From Pseudomonas mucidolens (lineage in GTDB: Bacteria; Pseudomonadota; Gammaproteobacteria; Pseudomonadales; Pseudomonadaceae): a DNA stretch of 64,000 nucleotides. Positions 8,585-21,119 of this stretch are shown piece by piece. Below the pieces are notes generated by a model. That model saw only the letters and a list, made by a program, of their open reading frames with translations, ran no database searches and was not told the origin of the DNA. Each line of letters begins with the position of its first letter. The stretch's first letter is position 1. Both the position numbers and the translations under genes were made by a program. The stretch spans positions 3,286,001 through 3,350,000 of the forward strand of contig NZ_LT629802.1 in assembly GCF_900106045.1 (NCBI RefSeq). Reading direction: 5' to 3'.

Positions 8585-8835
8585 CTCGCGTGCTGACAGG
8601 CAGCGGACGTGCAGATCAAATTCGCCGGTTCCGTCAGTTCGCGCCACCACCGTCGGAGACGTATACAAGTCCATTACCCTGGAAGCGGTACGCATCGCTG
8701 ACTTCGCACCAACCGTCGGCTCCACCGCCAAAGAGAAAAACGTCACCATCAGCCTGGGCAACTGCAGCTTCGCGATCCAGATCGCCGACGCGCGTATCGG
8801 CAAAAAGCTGCCACTGAACACATCGACTACGGGCT
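8585..8835 (+). pseudogene. Relic of a third fimbrial subunit
   Basis: Plus-strand fragments in two frames read like a pilin: ADVQIKFAGSVSS (8603 on), then VYKSITLEAVRIADFAP and KEKNVTISLGNCSFAIQIAD (8661 on). The order matches the strand A, Thr/Val-rich and Cys-containing segments of subunits elsewhere in the window. The signal peptide region contains a stop (TGA at 8594-8596), and the first conserved Cys and the C-terminal half are missing. It lies downstream of the orphan Rcs-type box at 8455-8468 and tail-to-tail with rcsB. Confidence 0.65.
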
Positions 8836-8852
8836 TCCAGAGGTCCCCTATC

Positions 8853-8985
8853 ATGCGTTTGAACGCGTATTTCGTGCTCGCCCTGCTCCCGTTCTGGCAA
8901 AGCGCTAGATATCAACATCGAGGCGCAAATGGTCGAACTCGGCACGCTGAGCGCCACTCTGTTGAAGCAGGTGACGTACAGCTGA
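8853..8985 (+). pseudogene. Short signal-peptide relic
   Basis: An ATG at 8853 starts a signal-peptide-like stretch (MRLNAYFVLALLPFWQSA). One frameshift then joins it to LDINIEAQMVELGT and a stop at 8983-8985, directly against the rcsB stop codon. It is probably the remains of a gene that followed the subunit relic; the family is not recognisable. Confidence 0.4.
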
Positions 8986-9626
8986 TTACTGAAACTGCCG
9001 GGCCTCGATGCAATAGGTCAGCAGCGCTTGGTCACTGTCCACGCCCAGCTTGCGCATGGCGGCGACTTTCTGCGCGCTCACGGTCTTGTTGCTGCGGCTC
9101 ACCTGCCGCGCAATGTCGCTGACAGTCATGCCTGTCACGAATAAACGAAGCACTTCCATCTCACGCGGCGAAAGATTTTGAAAGCGCTCTTGCACACTGG
9201 ATGCGTTGTATAGCAACGGTTTGGCCGCGTCAGCATGAAAGGTGCCATCGGAAATAAATGCACTCAATGCTCTTTCAACCTCTCCATGCAGGTGGCTCTT
9301 CTGTATTACCCCCGCCACGCCCAGTTCTTGCAAGCGAGTGAGAATAAGGTTGTTGGACACCATGGTTAGCACAAGCACCTTTGTTTCGGGAAAGTGGCGC
9401 AGGATGTACTCAACAAGCTTGAAGCCGTCGCCATAGTTGTCGTCGCCAGGCATATTGAAATCGGTGATCAACACTTGTGGCCGATGAATGCTCAGTTGCG
9501 CGACCAGTTCACTGGAATTGACAGCCTCGCCAACCAGTTGATAGCGAGAATCACGCCGTACAATCTCTCGCACCCCGAAAACTACAATTGCGTGATCATC
9601 AGCAATCACAACGCTTATTTTCCGCA

Positions 9627-9627
<1 letters not shown>
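8986..9627 (-). CDS. rcsB: RcsB-like response regulator (REC + LuxR HTH)
   Basis: 213 residues from the ATG at 9627, which overlaps the stop of the upstream kinase as TGATG; a GTG one codon earlier is also possible. The receiver domain starts ISVVIADDHAIVVFGV and has the phospho-acceptor Asp56 in VLITDFNMPGD, the same position as in E. coli RcsB, with Lys in IQKS. The LuxR-type helix-turn-helix at about 145-205 contains VSRSNKTVSAQKVAAMRKLG, close to the RcsB recognition helix. In PA14 the homologous system controls cupD fimbriae. I infer that it binds the TAAGA-N4-TCTTA boxes in this island. Confidence 0.9.
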
Positions 9628-12548
<2,921 letters not shown>

Positions 12549-12673
12549 CGTCAGTACCAAAAAAGCCTGAATCAGGATGTGGGGCCTATGCAACGCTCCC
12601 GGCATTGGCCAATAACGCCCGGCGCACCGGGCGACCCTTCCTTCGGGCTTCTTGACTGTGTGACCCCGGCGAC
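12549..12673. other. Short gap between rcsC and pvrR
   Basis: 125 bases separate the end of the EAL protein from the RcsC-like start. No Rcs-type box and no strong ribosome binding site before 12548 are seen, so rcsC may depend on read-through from the upstream pair or on a promoter I cannot identify. Confidence 0.4.
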
Positions 12674-13873
12674 TCAGATAAGTGCTGGCGCAGGGCCATC
12701 TTCGATCAGCAACGCACTGAATTTATCTGCCGTCACGCCCTGAGAGATCAGGAAGCCTTGCACCTGGTCGCAGCGTATACGCCGCAACACCGCCAAATCC
12801 GCCTGGGTCTCGGCGCCCTCGGCAATGGTGGTCAGCCCCAGCTTTCGGCCCAGCTCGACGATGCTCTGCAACGCCGAGGCCAGGCTCTCGTTCTCGGCGC
12901 AGCCATGCACCAGCGAACGGTCGATCTTCACTTCGTTGAACGGCGTGGAGACCAGATTGAAATAGGAGCTGAAACCCTTGCCGAAATCGTCCTGTGCCAG
13001 GCCAAAGCCCATCATGCGCAGGCGGCATGCTCCAGCGTAGTAGTTGCTGGGCAACTGTGTGGTGGAGCTTTCCATCAGCTCGAAGGTAATTTGTCGCGGC
13101 TCGGCATCGCCCTGCTGCACCTGGGCCAGCAGGCGGTCGACCAGGTCGCATTCGTCGAGCAAGTGGGTGGGCAGATTGATCGACACCGGCAGCCGATAAC
13201 CGAGCTGCGCCCACTGGGCCTGGGCGGTCAGGGTCTGGGCGAGGATGCAGGTCAGCAGCCGGGTTTCCAGGCCGAGGCGCTCGATTTCGCCGAGGAACTC
13301 TCTCGGCAGCAACAGCCCTTCAACCGGGTGCACCCAGCGCGCCAGGGCTTCGGCGCCGACGATGCGCCCGTCATGCAGGGATTTTTTTGGTTGGAACCAG
13401 GCCTGGATTTCGCCGTTGCCCAAGGCCCGCACTAGGTTCTCCCGCGCCAGGCTGAGACCGCGATGGCAGCACGGCGCGCGGACCTGTTCGGCGAGTTTGT
13501 CGAGGCAATCGCGCAGGGTGCGCACTTGCGGCTCACGCACTGGCTTGGAGATCAAACCGGCCACGGTCAGGCCCAGGTTGCCCGCCACCTGCCCCGCGCC
13601 GACCAGCATGCGCCGTGACGCCACGCTCATCAGCGCCAGGGCCGGCGGGGCCTGGAGGCGCGCCAGTTGCTGGATCAACTGCACGCCGTCCATCCCCGGC
13701 ATCATCAGGTCGCTGAGCAACAGGTCATAGCGCTGGCGAGCCAGGCGCTGCAAGGCGCTGGCGCCATCCCAGACCACGTCGACGTCAAAGCCGCCGGCGG
13801 CCTGGAACACGTTGATCAAGTACTCATGCTGAAAGGGATGGTCCTCCACGATGAGCACGCGGTAGGCACTCAC
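12674..13873 (-). CDS. pvrR: PvrR-like response regulator with EAL domain
   Basis: 399 residues from a GTG at 13873 that overlaps the kinase stop as GTGA and has an AAAGGAG ribosome binding site. A longer frame reaching 14116 runs inside the kinase gene and is rejected. The receiver has Asp55 in LLLSDLMMPGMDG. The EAL phosphodiesterase domain has Glu175 in GAEALARW, Asn in SINLPTHLLD, Glu in TFELMESS, the Asp pair in AQDDFGKGFSS, Lys in VKIDRS and Glu in AEGAET. The metal and catalytic residues are present, so cyclic-di-GMP hydrolysis is likely; the DFG loop has Lys where Thr or Ser is usual. The PA14 homologue PvrR opposes biofilm formation. Confidence 0.88.
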   Translation of the reverse strand: MSAYRVLIVEDHPFQHEYLINVFQAAGGFDVDVVWDGASALQRLARQRYDLLLSDLMMPGMDGVQLIQQLARLQAPPALALMSVASRRMLVGAGQVAGNLGLTVAGLISKPVREPQVRTLRDCLDKLAEQVRAPCCHRGLSLARENLVRALGNGEIQAWFQPKKSLHDGRIVGAEALARWVHPVEGLLLPREFLGEIERLGLETRLLTCILAQTLTAQAQWAQLGYRLPVSINLPTHLLDECDLVDRLLAQVQQGDAEPRQITFELMESSTTQLPSNYYAGACRLRMMGFGLAQDDFGKGFSSYFNLVSTPFNEVKIDRSLVHGCAENESLASALQSIVELGRKLGLTTIAEGAETQADLAVLRRIRCDQVQGFLISQGVTADKFSALLIEDGPAPALI

Positions 13874-16698
13874 AGCACGCTCCTTTGGTAGCCCTGTAGG
13901 CATTGATACAGGGCACGCAGGGTGAAAGGCTTGACCAGGCAATGGTCCATGCCCGCGTTGAGGCAGCGCTCGGCTTCGTCGAGCATCGCGTTGGCGGTGG
14001 CGCCGATGATCGGCAGCGCGCACCCGAGGCGACGCAGTTGCTCGGTGAGCTCGTAACCGTTCATGCGTGGCATGTTGACGTCGGTGAGGATCATGTCGAA
14101 CGCGGTTTCGCCCCACAGCGACAACGCTTCGATGCCATCGCCCGCCAGCACCACACTGCAGCCGAGTTCTTCGAGTTGATCGCGCAGGATCAGCTGGTTG
14201 ATCAGGTTGTCTTCAGCCACCAGCAGGCGCAGGTTCAGGTTGAGCTTGGCCGGTGCTTCGCTGGGGACCTGCAATAGCTGTTCCTCGACGCCCTGGGCGC
14301 GGCTGACCGCGCGGTTAAGCGCATGCAGGTTGTTCAGGCCGATCTGCCAGCACGCGCCAGGGCCCTGGTAAACACCATGCTCATCGGCGGCCGCCGTCAC
14401 CCGTGGCCCGCACCAGCGCAGCCGTTGGCCGGTCTCTATGGGGCCGGGGTAAAGCTCCACCAGCACCGCGCCAGGGTCGGCCTCGACCGATTCGGGCAGG
14501 CCCAATTGCGCCCGCGCACCCCAACGCCGCAGCCAACCGCCAATGCTTTCGGCCAGCTCACGCACCGGCGACACCACGTAGACGCGCTCGCCCAGCAGCG
14601 GCAGCGCCCATGGCTCATGCTCATCCTCGTAGGCCGTCACCTGCTCCAACGGCAAGGTGAAGGTAAAACTGCTGCCCAGGCCCGGCTCGCTGACAACGCG
14701 CAGCGTGCCGTTCATCAAATGCACCAGGCGCTTGCAGATCGACAGCCCGAGCCCGGTGCCCGCTACCACATTGGCATTGCCGCTGGCCTGGAAAAACGGT
14801 TCAAACAAGTACTGCTGGTCTTGCGCCGCAATGCCCTTGCCGGTGTCGACCACTTGCCACTGCAACATCGCGCGCTCGCCTTCGCGGCTCTCCAGGCGCA
14901 AGCGCAATACGATCCGCCCGCTCTCGGTGAACTTCAGCGCATTGTTGAGCAGGTTATTGAGGATCTGGCGGATACGCGTGACATCGCCGCGCACACGGTC
15001 GGGCAATTGCGGGTCGAGGCACGCGAACAGCTGTAGGCCCTTGCTCTGCGCAGCGCCGGCGTAGCCTTGAACCACCTCCTGCACCAGGTCCAGCGGCGAA
15101 AACACAGTGAGCTCCAGGGAAAGCTGCCCCGCCTCGATCTTTGACACATCCAGCACATCGCAGATCAGCTGCAGCAGGTTGGCCGACGAGCCCTCGATGG
15201 CTTTCAGGTAGCCGCGCTGCTGACTGCTGAGGTCGGTGCGGGTCAGCAATTCCAGGGTGCCGAGCACGCCATACAGTGGGGTGCGGATTTCATGGCTCAT
15301 GGTCGCCAGAAACAGCGTCTTGGCCTCATTGGCTGCGTCCGCCAAGGTGCGCGCCTGCTGCAGCGCCAGCTCCACCTGCTTGCGCTCGCTGATGTCGCTG
15401 AACGCGCAGATCAGCACCTCCTCACGCTGATAACGGGTGGGCGCGAAACTCAGGAACAGGTGGCGACCGTCGGCCGTTTGCAGCTCGTCGGTGCTGCTTT
15501 GTTCGGCGTCATCAAACGCCCGGCGAATCCAGTCGTGGCAGAGCTGCTCGCGCTCACGCCCGTTGCCCAGCCACTGGCGCGACAAGGGGTTTTCCAGCAC
15601 CACCGCGCCGTCACTGCGGCGCAACACGCACAGGGCGACCGGCGCGATACGGATGACCGCGCTGCTGAACGCCTCGCTTTCCACCAGCGCTTCGATACGC
15701 AGCGCGGCCGGAATAATCAGGCGCTGATCGATGCGCCGCACCAACCGCAGCATCAACACGCTGGCCAGCGCACACAACAGCAGGCACACCAGCAACGGCA
15801 GCGCCAGGCTGGGCAACAGCGAGCGCAGCTCCAGGCTGTAGACGATCTGCCACTGGGAATACCCCAGGTGCTTGCGGATGGCCAGGCGGTCAGGCAACCA
15901 GCGGCTGCCCTCCCAGCCGAAACTGGCCGTGGAGTGATACTGGCGCAGCGCCTGCGCGGCGGCCGGCTGATGCGGCGCGCTGCTGAAAATCAACTGACCG
16001 GCGCTGTCGAGCAGCATGAAGTCGCCAGCTTTTTCGTGCTGCAAGGCATCGATCAGGTCCGGCCCGTCCACTTCCAGGCCAAGCCAACCCGACGTAGGAC
16101 TACGCTCATCGAGCAGGGTGAAAATATACAGCGGCGAATCCAGGCGGTTCTGTTCGGTCAGCCACAGTTCATCGCTGACCGAGACATTGCCCGTGTCCAC
16201 CGCCATCAGCCGGTGCAATACCGACGTCGGCACGGCCGCCGGCGCAGTCCTCACGGTGTACAAGCGCTCCACCGCCGGCTGGGCGCTCTGGGCTACGTAG
16301 ATCAGGTTGACCTGGTTGGCCTCCAGGTAGTCGAGCGTGCGCTTGGTCAGCCACAGGCTCCAGATATTGCCCACCTCGCCGAGGGTGATATGCACTTCTT
16401 CGTTAGGCACCTGATTGAGGTTGCCGACCGGTGGCGAGGTGTGGCGCACCGTCGACAGGCCAAGGGTTTTAAGCAGCGTCTGGCGGCTGACAAAAAAACA
16501 CTGCGCATCGGAAATCGCCTCATTCATATAACTGCGTCGCAACGAGATCTCCTCGCTAAACGCCGCGCGCAGGTAACTGTAGGCACCGGCATACACGCCC
16601 AGCACCAGCGCCAGCGCGAACAGGTGCAGCAGCTTGCGGGCAGCCTTGGGCGTCGAAAAGGACGAATCGAGGGGTTGCAGGAAATGTTTGAGTTTCAT
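13870..16698 (-). CDS. pvrS: PvrS-like hybrid histidine kinase
   Basis: 942 residues from the ATG at 16698 (a GTG directly before it is the alternative). Transmembrane segment at about 23-44, large periplasmic sensor, second transmembrane segment at about 295-317, PAS-like region, HisKA with His469 in [11 protein letters not shown], HATPase ([32 protein letters not shown]), and receiver with Asp873 in [12 protein letters not shown]. There is no Hpt domain, so phosphate transfer to RcsB probably needs the Hpt of the RcsC-like kinase. First gene of the pvrS-pvrR pair. An Rcs-type box with a -10-like TACTCT lies just upstream, suggesting feedback control. Confidence 0.88.
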   Translation of the reverse strand: MKLKHFLQPLDSSFSTPKAARKLLHLFALALVLGVYAGAYSYLRAAFSEEISLRRSYMNEAISDAQCFFVSRQTLLKTLGLSTVRHTSPPVGNLNQVPNEEVHITLGEVGNIWSLWLTKRTLDYLEANQVNLIYVAQSAQPAVERLYTVRTAPAAVPTSVLHRLMAVDTGNVSVSDELWLTEQNRLDSPLYIFTLLDERSPTSGWLGLEVDGPDLIDALQHEKAGDFMLLDSAGQLIFSSAPHQPAAAQALRQYHSTASFGWEGSRWLPDRLAIRKHLGYSQWQIVYSLELRSLLPSLALPLLVCLLLCALASVLMLRLVRRIDQRLIIPAALRIEALVESEAFSSAVIRIAPVALCVLRRSDGAVVLENPLSRQWLGNGREREQLCHDWIRRAFDDAEQSSTDELQTADGRHLFLSFAPTRYQREEVLICAFSDISERKQVELALQQARTLADAANEAKTLFLATMSHEIRTPLYGVLGTLELLTRTDLSSQQRGYLKAIEGSSANLLQLICDVLDVSKIEAGQLSLELTVFSPLDLVQEVVQGYAGAAQSKGLQLFACLDPQLPDRVRGDVTRIRQILNNLLNNALKFTESGRIVLRLRLESREGERAMLQWQVVDTGKGIAAQDQQYLFEPFFQASGNANVVAGTGLGLSICKRLVHLMNGTLRVVSEPGLGSSFTFTLPLEQVTAYEDEHEPWALPLLGERVYVVSPVRELAESIGGWLRRWGARAQLGLPESVEADPGAVLVELYPGPIETGQRLRWCGPRVTAAADEHGVYQGPGACWQIGLNNLHALNRAVSRAQGVEEQLLQVPSEAPAKLNLNLRLLVAEDNLINQLILRDQLEELGCSVVLAGDGIEALSLWGETAFDMILTDVNMPRMNGYELTEQLRRLGCALPIIGATANAMLDEAERCLNAGMDHCLVKPFTLRALYQCLQGYQRSVL

Positions 16699-16705
16699 CA
16701 CTGCA

Positions 16706-16748
16706 AGAGTAAAGAACGCAAGACATTGGTTGAATAAGACGGATCTTA
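16706..16748 (-). promoter_or_regulatory. Rcs-type box and -10 of pvrS
   Basis: TAAGA-TCCG-TCTTA, a perfect palindrome, at 16735-16748; TACTCT at 16706-16711 lies 23 bp away. The pvrS ATG begins only eight bases past the hexamer, so a transcript from this promoter would have almost no leader. Confidence 0.68.
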
Positions 16749-16788
16749 AAAGTTACTAGCCAGTTAACACGTTTAGAAAAGCGCTTTC

Positions 16789-16981
16789 CTACTGCTCTGG
16801 GCTGACGCCGCGAAGGAGACTATGACGACGCGTTCGGCTGTAAAACGCTTCAATATAATCGAACAAGTCGGCATGGATCATGATCCATGCTTTATAGATC
16901 CTATTGCGGATATGTTCTTTTTTCAGGCTACTGAAAAAGTCTCGCCACGGCATTGTCCCAACAATTTCCTCGGCGGCTCAT
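16789..16981 (-). pseudogene. Remnant of an IS3-family transposase (3' end)
   Basis: Minus-strand reading gives MSRRGNCWDNAVARLF, then after a one-base frameshift SLKKEHIRNRIYKAW, DLFDYIEAFYSRTRRHS and LLRGVSPEQ with a stop at 16789-16791. These match the DDE-domain end of IS3-group OrfB (GN.WDNA...F...LK.E, YI..FYN..R.H). Only the last 65 residues or so remain and I see no inverted repeats. A 98-residue plus-strand frame here (16822-17118) is its shadow. Confidence 0.82.
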
Positions 16982-17083
16982 ACTCGGCTCCGGATGGCCG
17001 GAGTTATGGACCGCTTACAGTCAAAATAGTTGAGCATTACCGACCTGAAGGCCGGCCGAATGCTACGTGCGCTCAGATACTTT

Positions 17084-17126
17084 TAAGAGTCGTCTTATTA
17101 ACGAATGCTGTGACATAACGTAGATT
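17084..17126 (+). promoter_or_regulatory. Rcs-type box and -10 of right fimbrial operon
   Basis: Perfect palindrome TAAGA-GTCG-TCTTA at 17084-17097 followed after 23 bp by TAGATT at 17121-17126, a plausible -10. The subunit ATG is at 17164, giving a leader of about 30 bases. Confidence 0.7.
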
Positions 17127-17163
17127 TGACGTCTACTATTCATGTCAAACGGGAAGAACACCT

Positions 17164-17709
17164 ATGTTCCTGCGTAAGTTTTTTATTGCTTCAGCTCTAG
17201 TTACTATTGCGCCAGGTTTTGCCTATGCCGCCAACACCATCAACTTTAGTGGCGAGGTTACCGACCAGACCTGTTCAGCAGTAGTGGACGGAAGCACCGA
17301 TCCGACAGTAATCCTCAAGAGCGTCCCGGTCAGTGAGCTAAATGGGGGGGTGGGTAAAGCCACTGGAGAGACAAGTTTCACGCTGCGTCTGACCGGATGT
17401 GCGGCGCCGAGTACGGGCCAGGATAAATTCACTGCGGAGTTTCAGGCTACCAATCCCACGGCCGCTGGCAACTTAACGAATACGGCTAGCGGTGGAGCTG
17501 GCGGTGTTGCCTTGCAGTTGCTTGATGCCCCGGGCGGTACGCCGGTCCAATTAACCGGCAACTCTACGGTAAAAGCGGGCGATATCGTCCTGGCTAGTGG
17601 TCAGACCTCGGCCACCTATGATTACGCCGTGCAATATGTTTCTGAGGCTGCCAGCGTCACGCCAGGGCCGGTTCTTGGCTCCTTGATGTACACCGTGCGC
17701 TACGAATAA
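17164..17709 (+). CDS. Major fimbrial subunit, right operon (CupD1-like)
   Basis: 181 residues. The signal peptide ends GFAYA. The mature protein begins ANTINFSGEVTDQTCSAVVDG, has the Cys pair (QTCS, TGCAAP) and the closing LGSLMYTVRYE. It would be polymerised by the usher at 18528 with help from the chaperone at 17789. First gene of the five-gene right operon, whose order of subunit, chaperone, usher, adhesin, chaperone is that of P. aeruginosa cupD. The promoter carries an Rcs-type box. Confidence 0.92.
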   Translation: MFLRKFFIASALVTIAPGFAYAANTINFSGEVTDQTCSAVVDGSTDPTVILKSVPVSELNGGVGKATGETSFTLRLTGCAAPSTGQDKFTAEFQATNPTAAGNLTNTASGGAGGVALQLLDAPGGTPVQLTGNSTVKAGDIVLASGQTSATYDYAVQYVSEAASVTPGPVLGSLMYTVRYE

Positions 17710-17788
17710 CCCTCTAGCATATTGACCCATCTATCGAGCCTTGCTGAACTTGCTCGCGCCGCGCGGGCACACTAAAGGAGCGGCAATT

Positions 17789-18544
17789 ATGAAAACGCAC
17801 CCAGTGTGCTCGCTTTCGGTGATAGCACTAATACTTTCCATGTTTTTAGGATTTGTTTTCTCGGCCTTCGTACAGGCGAGTGTCGTAATTACCGGCACCC
17901 GGGTTATATATGGCGGGCAGGATAGGGATAAAACGGTGCAGTTGACCAACCAAGATACTTTTCCGAATGTCGTTCAGGCTTGGGTTGATGTTGATGAACC
18001 CGCATCTACGCCCGACACGGCGAAAGGGCCTTTCGTAATAAACCCGACTGTCTCACGCTTAGCTCCCGGTAGCGGCCAGACGCTGCGGATAATCTACACA
18101 GGCACGGGTCTGCCAAAGGATCGCGAATCGCTATTTCATCTCAACATACTTCAAATACCTCCGCGCAATTTGACTAACTCAAACAGCAATCAGATGTTAC
18201 TGATGTTGCGCAATCGCTTGAAGTTGTTCTATCGCCCGGCCGATATCCCAGGAAGTTCAGATCAGTTATCCGAAAAGCTGCGCTTCAGTCTTGTCAGTGC
18301 AGATGGTGATTGGCGTGTCCGGGTGGATAACCCCACCGGTTTCTACGCGTCCTTTAGCGCTGCGACGATCAGCGCTGGTGCTCGCGAACTGCGTCTCCAG
18401 GCTGGCATGGTGGCTCCCTATAGTCAGGTTGAATGGCGCCCTGAAAAAGCCGTGGTGCTTGGAGGCGGTGCGCATATGTTACGCGCCCAATTGATTAACG
18501 ATTACGGCGCACGGATAGAAATCAGTCATGAAGTGTTGCGTTAG
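17789..18544 (+). CDS. Periplasmic fimbrial chaperone 1 (CupD2-like)
   Basis: 251 residues from the ATG at 17789, which has an AAAGGAG ribosome binding site; a longer frame from 17741 lacks one. A long signal peptide ends AFVQA. The mature protein starts SVVITGTRVIYGGQDRDK and has LFHLNILQIPPR in domain 1, then LKLFYRPADIP and LINDYGARIEI in domain 2. The family role is to bind subunits in the periplasm by donor-strand complementation. Its 3' end overlaps the usher start by 17 bases, implying translational coupling. Confidence 0.93.
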   Translation: MKTHPVCSLSVIALILSMFLGFVFSAFVQASVVITGTRVIYGGQDRDKTVQLTNQDTFPNVVQAWVDVDEPASTPDTAKGPFVINPTVSRLAPGSGQTLRIIYTGTGLPKDRESLFHLNILQIPPRNLTNSNSNQMLLMLRNRLKLFYRPADIPGSSDQLSEKLRFSLVSADGDWRVRVDNPTGFYASFSAATISAGARELRLQAGMVAPYSQVEWRPEKAVVLGGGAHMLRAQLINDYGARIEISHEVLR

Positions 18545-21119
18545 CTATCGTCTCTTCCCTGTCACGCTCGGTAACATCGTATTCATCATAGCCAGGCTCG
18601 CCCATGGTGAAGCCAGCTACAGTTTTGACGACAATTTGCTACTTGGCTCTGGTCTGGCGGGAGGCAAAATTGAGCGGTTCAATCGTGTCAATCAAATTGA
18701 CCCTGGCAGTTACATGGTCGATCTGTACCTGAATAATGACTTTGTGAATCGAAGCCAAGTGATGTTCCGATCGCGTGGGGATTCAGTGGAGCCTTGTTTC
18801 AGCGAGAGTTTTTTTCGTCAAAGTTTGAGTGCGCGGGGCACTCGTGAACAAGGCTCCGCCGCGACGGTCGACTGTATAGGCTTGAGCGACCGTTTACCTG
18901 GCGCTTCCTTCAAGCTGGATACTGCGCGCTTGCGGTTGGAGCTCACCGCCCCTCAGGTTTTGCTTGATATTAAGCCGCGCGGATACATCAGCCCACAAGA
19001 GTGGGATCCGGGCAATAGCATGGCTTTTCTGAATTATGACGCCAACGTTTATCGCTCCAGCTATCAAGCGTCGGGGGGCGGCAATTCAAACTTCGGTTAT
19101 TTAGGGCTCCACAGTGGCGCCAACGTTGGGCTGTGGCGCTTTCGGCATCAGTCTAGCTATAGCTATTCGGCTAGTAAGGGTAGCAGTCCAGGCCAATGGA
19201 ACAGTATCCGAACTTATGTACAGCGGGCCGTGCCTGAGTGGGGTAGCGAGTTGACCATCGGGGAAACGTACACCGAGGGCAATCTATTTGGCAGTGTAGG
19301 CTACCGTGGAGCTCGACTGGCCACCGATGACCGCATGTTACCCGACTCGCAGCGCCAGTATGCGCCCCAGGTACGTGGCACGGCGAACAGCAACGCGCGG
19401 ATCATTATCAGTCAGGATGGGCGAAAGATTCATGAAGTCAGCGTTCCCCCGGGCCCGTTCATGATCGACGACCTCTACGGAACGGCCTACAACGGTGACC
19501 TCGATGTACAAGTTGTCGAAGCTGACGGAAGTGTATCGCGCTTCACTGTACCCTATGCAGCTGTACCTGATTCCATCCGTCCAGGCCTATCGCGCTACAG
19601 TGCCACCTTCGGCGAATTAATGCTAAACGGCAGTGGGACGGAGAAGTTTTTAGAGCTGACATATCAGCGCGGATTGACTAACGCTTTATCCGCTAACTTA
19701 GGCTCTCGCGTGGCTCAGGATTATGTTGCATTGCTGGGTGGCGGTGTACTAGCCACGCCTTTTGGGGCTTTTGGGGTTAACAGCATCTTTTCAAGTGCAA
19801 CGATCGAGAATAACCAGCGTACAAAGGGTTGGCGTCTGGGGCTGAATTACAGTCGCACTTTCCAGCCGACCAATACAACGTTAACTCTTGCTGGCTATCG
19901 ATACTCCACTGAGGGATACCGAGATCTGAGCGATGCCGTTGGAACGCGTAACGCGAACGTGCGAGGTGAAAGCTGGGATTCGAGCAGCTTCAAGCAACGC
20001 AACCAACTGACCTTAATGGTAAACCAAGCATTGGGCAGCTACGGTAGCGTTTACCTATCGGGTTCAAAAAGTGACTACTACGACGGCAAAAGTCGCGATA
20101 TTCAAGCGCAGTTTGGTTATTCAAATTCATGGGGGCGACTTAGCTACAACCTGGCTTACTCACGTCAACGCACGACTTGGTACCGTAACAACACTGATAG
20201 CCGAGATTTGGGGATGCCGGAGGACGGTTATCTACAGCAAGGTCGTAGCCAAAACAACAGCCTAACTTTCAGCATTTCGATGCCGTTAGGAGGCTCTAAC
20301 AACTCGTCGAGCCTGAGCTCTATGGTGGCACGTCGCTCCGGGGACACAAAAGGAAGCAGCTTTCAGACCGGGCTAAGCGGCACTTTTGGTGAAGGCCGTA
20401 CACTTAGCTACGCGCTTGCCGCCGGACGTGATAGCGACCGCAGAGGTATGGATTGGAGCGGTACCCTGCAGAATCAGACTTCTGTAGGCACCTTCAACGG
20501 TGGGTACTCGGAGAGTTCAAATTACCAACAGTTCAACGGCGGCATGCGGGGGGCGGCGGTTCTTCACGGTGGTGGCGTGACCCTTGGCCCATATGTAGGC
20601 GATACGTTTGCATTGGTACAAGCCAAGGGAGCGAGCGGTTCAGCAATACGGGGTGGCCAGGGCGCACGCGTAGACAGAAACGGCTACGCAGTGATGCCTT
20701 CGCTTTCACCTTATCGTTATAACTCTGTAGGTCTGGACCCTAGAGGCATAGGCGAGGATGCAGAGCTGTTGGAGACCGAGCGGAAGGTGGCACCCTACTC
20801 GGGGGCAGCCGTCCTCGTCACTTTCAAAACCCTTACCGGGCATGCGTTATTGATCCGCGCCAAATTAGCTGATGGGTCGTCACTACCTCTAGGCGCCGAC
20901 GTTGTCAACGAGCATGGGGTCAACCTCGGCATGGTGGGTCAAGGCGGCAACGTCTACGCTCGCGCAAGTGATGAGAAAGGGCAGCTTCGCGTGAAATGGG
21001 GCGATCGCCCAGAAGAAAGCTGTCAATTACCGTATGACCTCAGTGAAAGTCCGGCTGGCGCCAACCAGGCGTTGATTCACTTGGTAGGTGTTTGCATGAC
21101 TAATCAGGAAAGGCAATGA
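18528..21119 (+). CDS. Outer-membrane fimbrial usher (CupD3-like)
   Basis: 863 residues. The order is signal sequence (ends ARLAHG), N-terminal domain (ASYSFDDNLLLG), barrel with plug region (DDRMLPDSQRQYAPQVRG, PPGPFMIDDLYGTAYNGDL), and C-terminal domains with GQGGNVYARA and the final Cys pair (EESCQLPY, VGVCMTN). It would export and anchor the right-operon fimbria. It overlaps the chaperone start-side by 17 bases and the adhesin by four (ATGA). Confidence 0.95.
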   Translation: MKCCVSYRLFPVTLGNIVFIIARLAHGEASYSFDDNLLLGSGLAGGKIERFNRVNQIDPGSYMVDLYLNNDFVNRSQVMFRSRGDSVEPCFSESFFRQSLSARGTREQGSAATVDCIGLSDRLPGASFKLDTARLRLELTAPQVLLDIKPRGYISPQEWDPGNSMAFLNYDANVYRSSYQASGGGNSNFGYLGLHSGANVGLWRFRHQSSYSYSASKGSSPGQWNSIRTYVQRAVPEWGSELTIGETYTEGNLFGSVGYRGARLATDDRMLPDSQRQYAPQVRGTANSNARIIISQDGRKIHEVSVPPGPFMIDDLYGTAYNGDLDVQVVEADGSVSRFTVPYAAVPDSIRPGLSRYSATFGELMLNGSGTEKFLELTYQRGLTNALSANLGSRVAQDYVALLGGGVLATPFGAFGVNSIFSSATIENNQRTKGWRLGLNYSRTFQPTNTTLTLAGYRYSTEGYRDLSDAVGTRNANVRGESWDSSSFKQRNQLTLMVNQALGSYGSVYLSGSKSDYYDGKSRDIQAQFGYSNSWGRLSYNLAYSRQRTTWYRNNTDSRDLGMPEDGYLQQGRSQNNSLTFSISMPLGGSNNSSSLSSMVARRSGDTKGSSFQTGLSGTFGEGRTLSYALAAGRDSDRRGMDWSGTLQNQTSVGTFNGGYSESSNYQQFNGGMRGAAVLHGGGVTLGPYVGDTFALVQAKGASGSAIRGGQGARVDRNGYAVMPSLSPYRYNSVGLDPRGIGEDAELLETERKVAPYSGAAVLVTFKTLTGHALLIRAKLADGSSLPLGADVVNEHGVNLGMVGQGGNVYARASDEKGQLRVKWGDRPEESCQLPYDLSESPAGANQALIHLVGVCMTNQERQ

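Noticed and set aside
8531..8854. 107-residue minus-strand ORF
   Set aside because: The plus strand here reads as a pilin relic, which explains the coding-like composition.
15292..16737. 481-residue plus-strand ORF
   Set aside because: Antisense to the PvrS-like kinase; no family content.
16822..17118. 98-residue plus-strand ORF before the right operon
   Set aside because: Shadow of the IS3 transposase relic, and it runs over the Rcs-type box.
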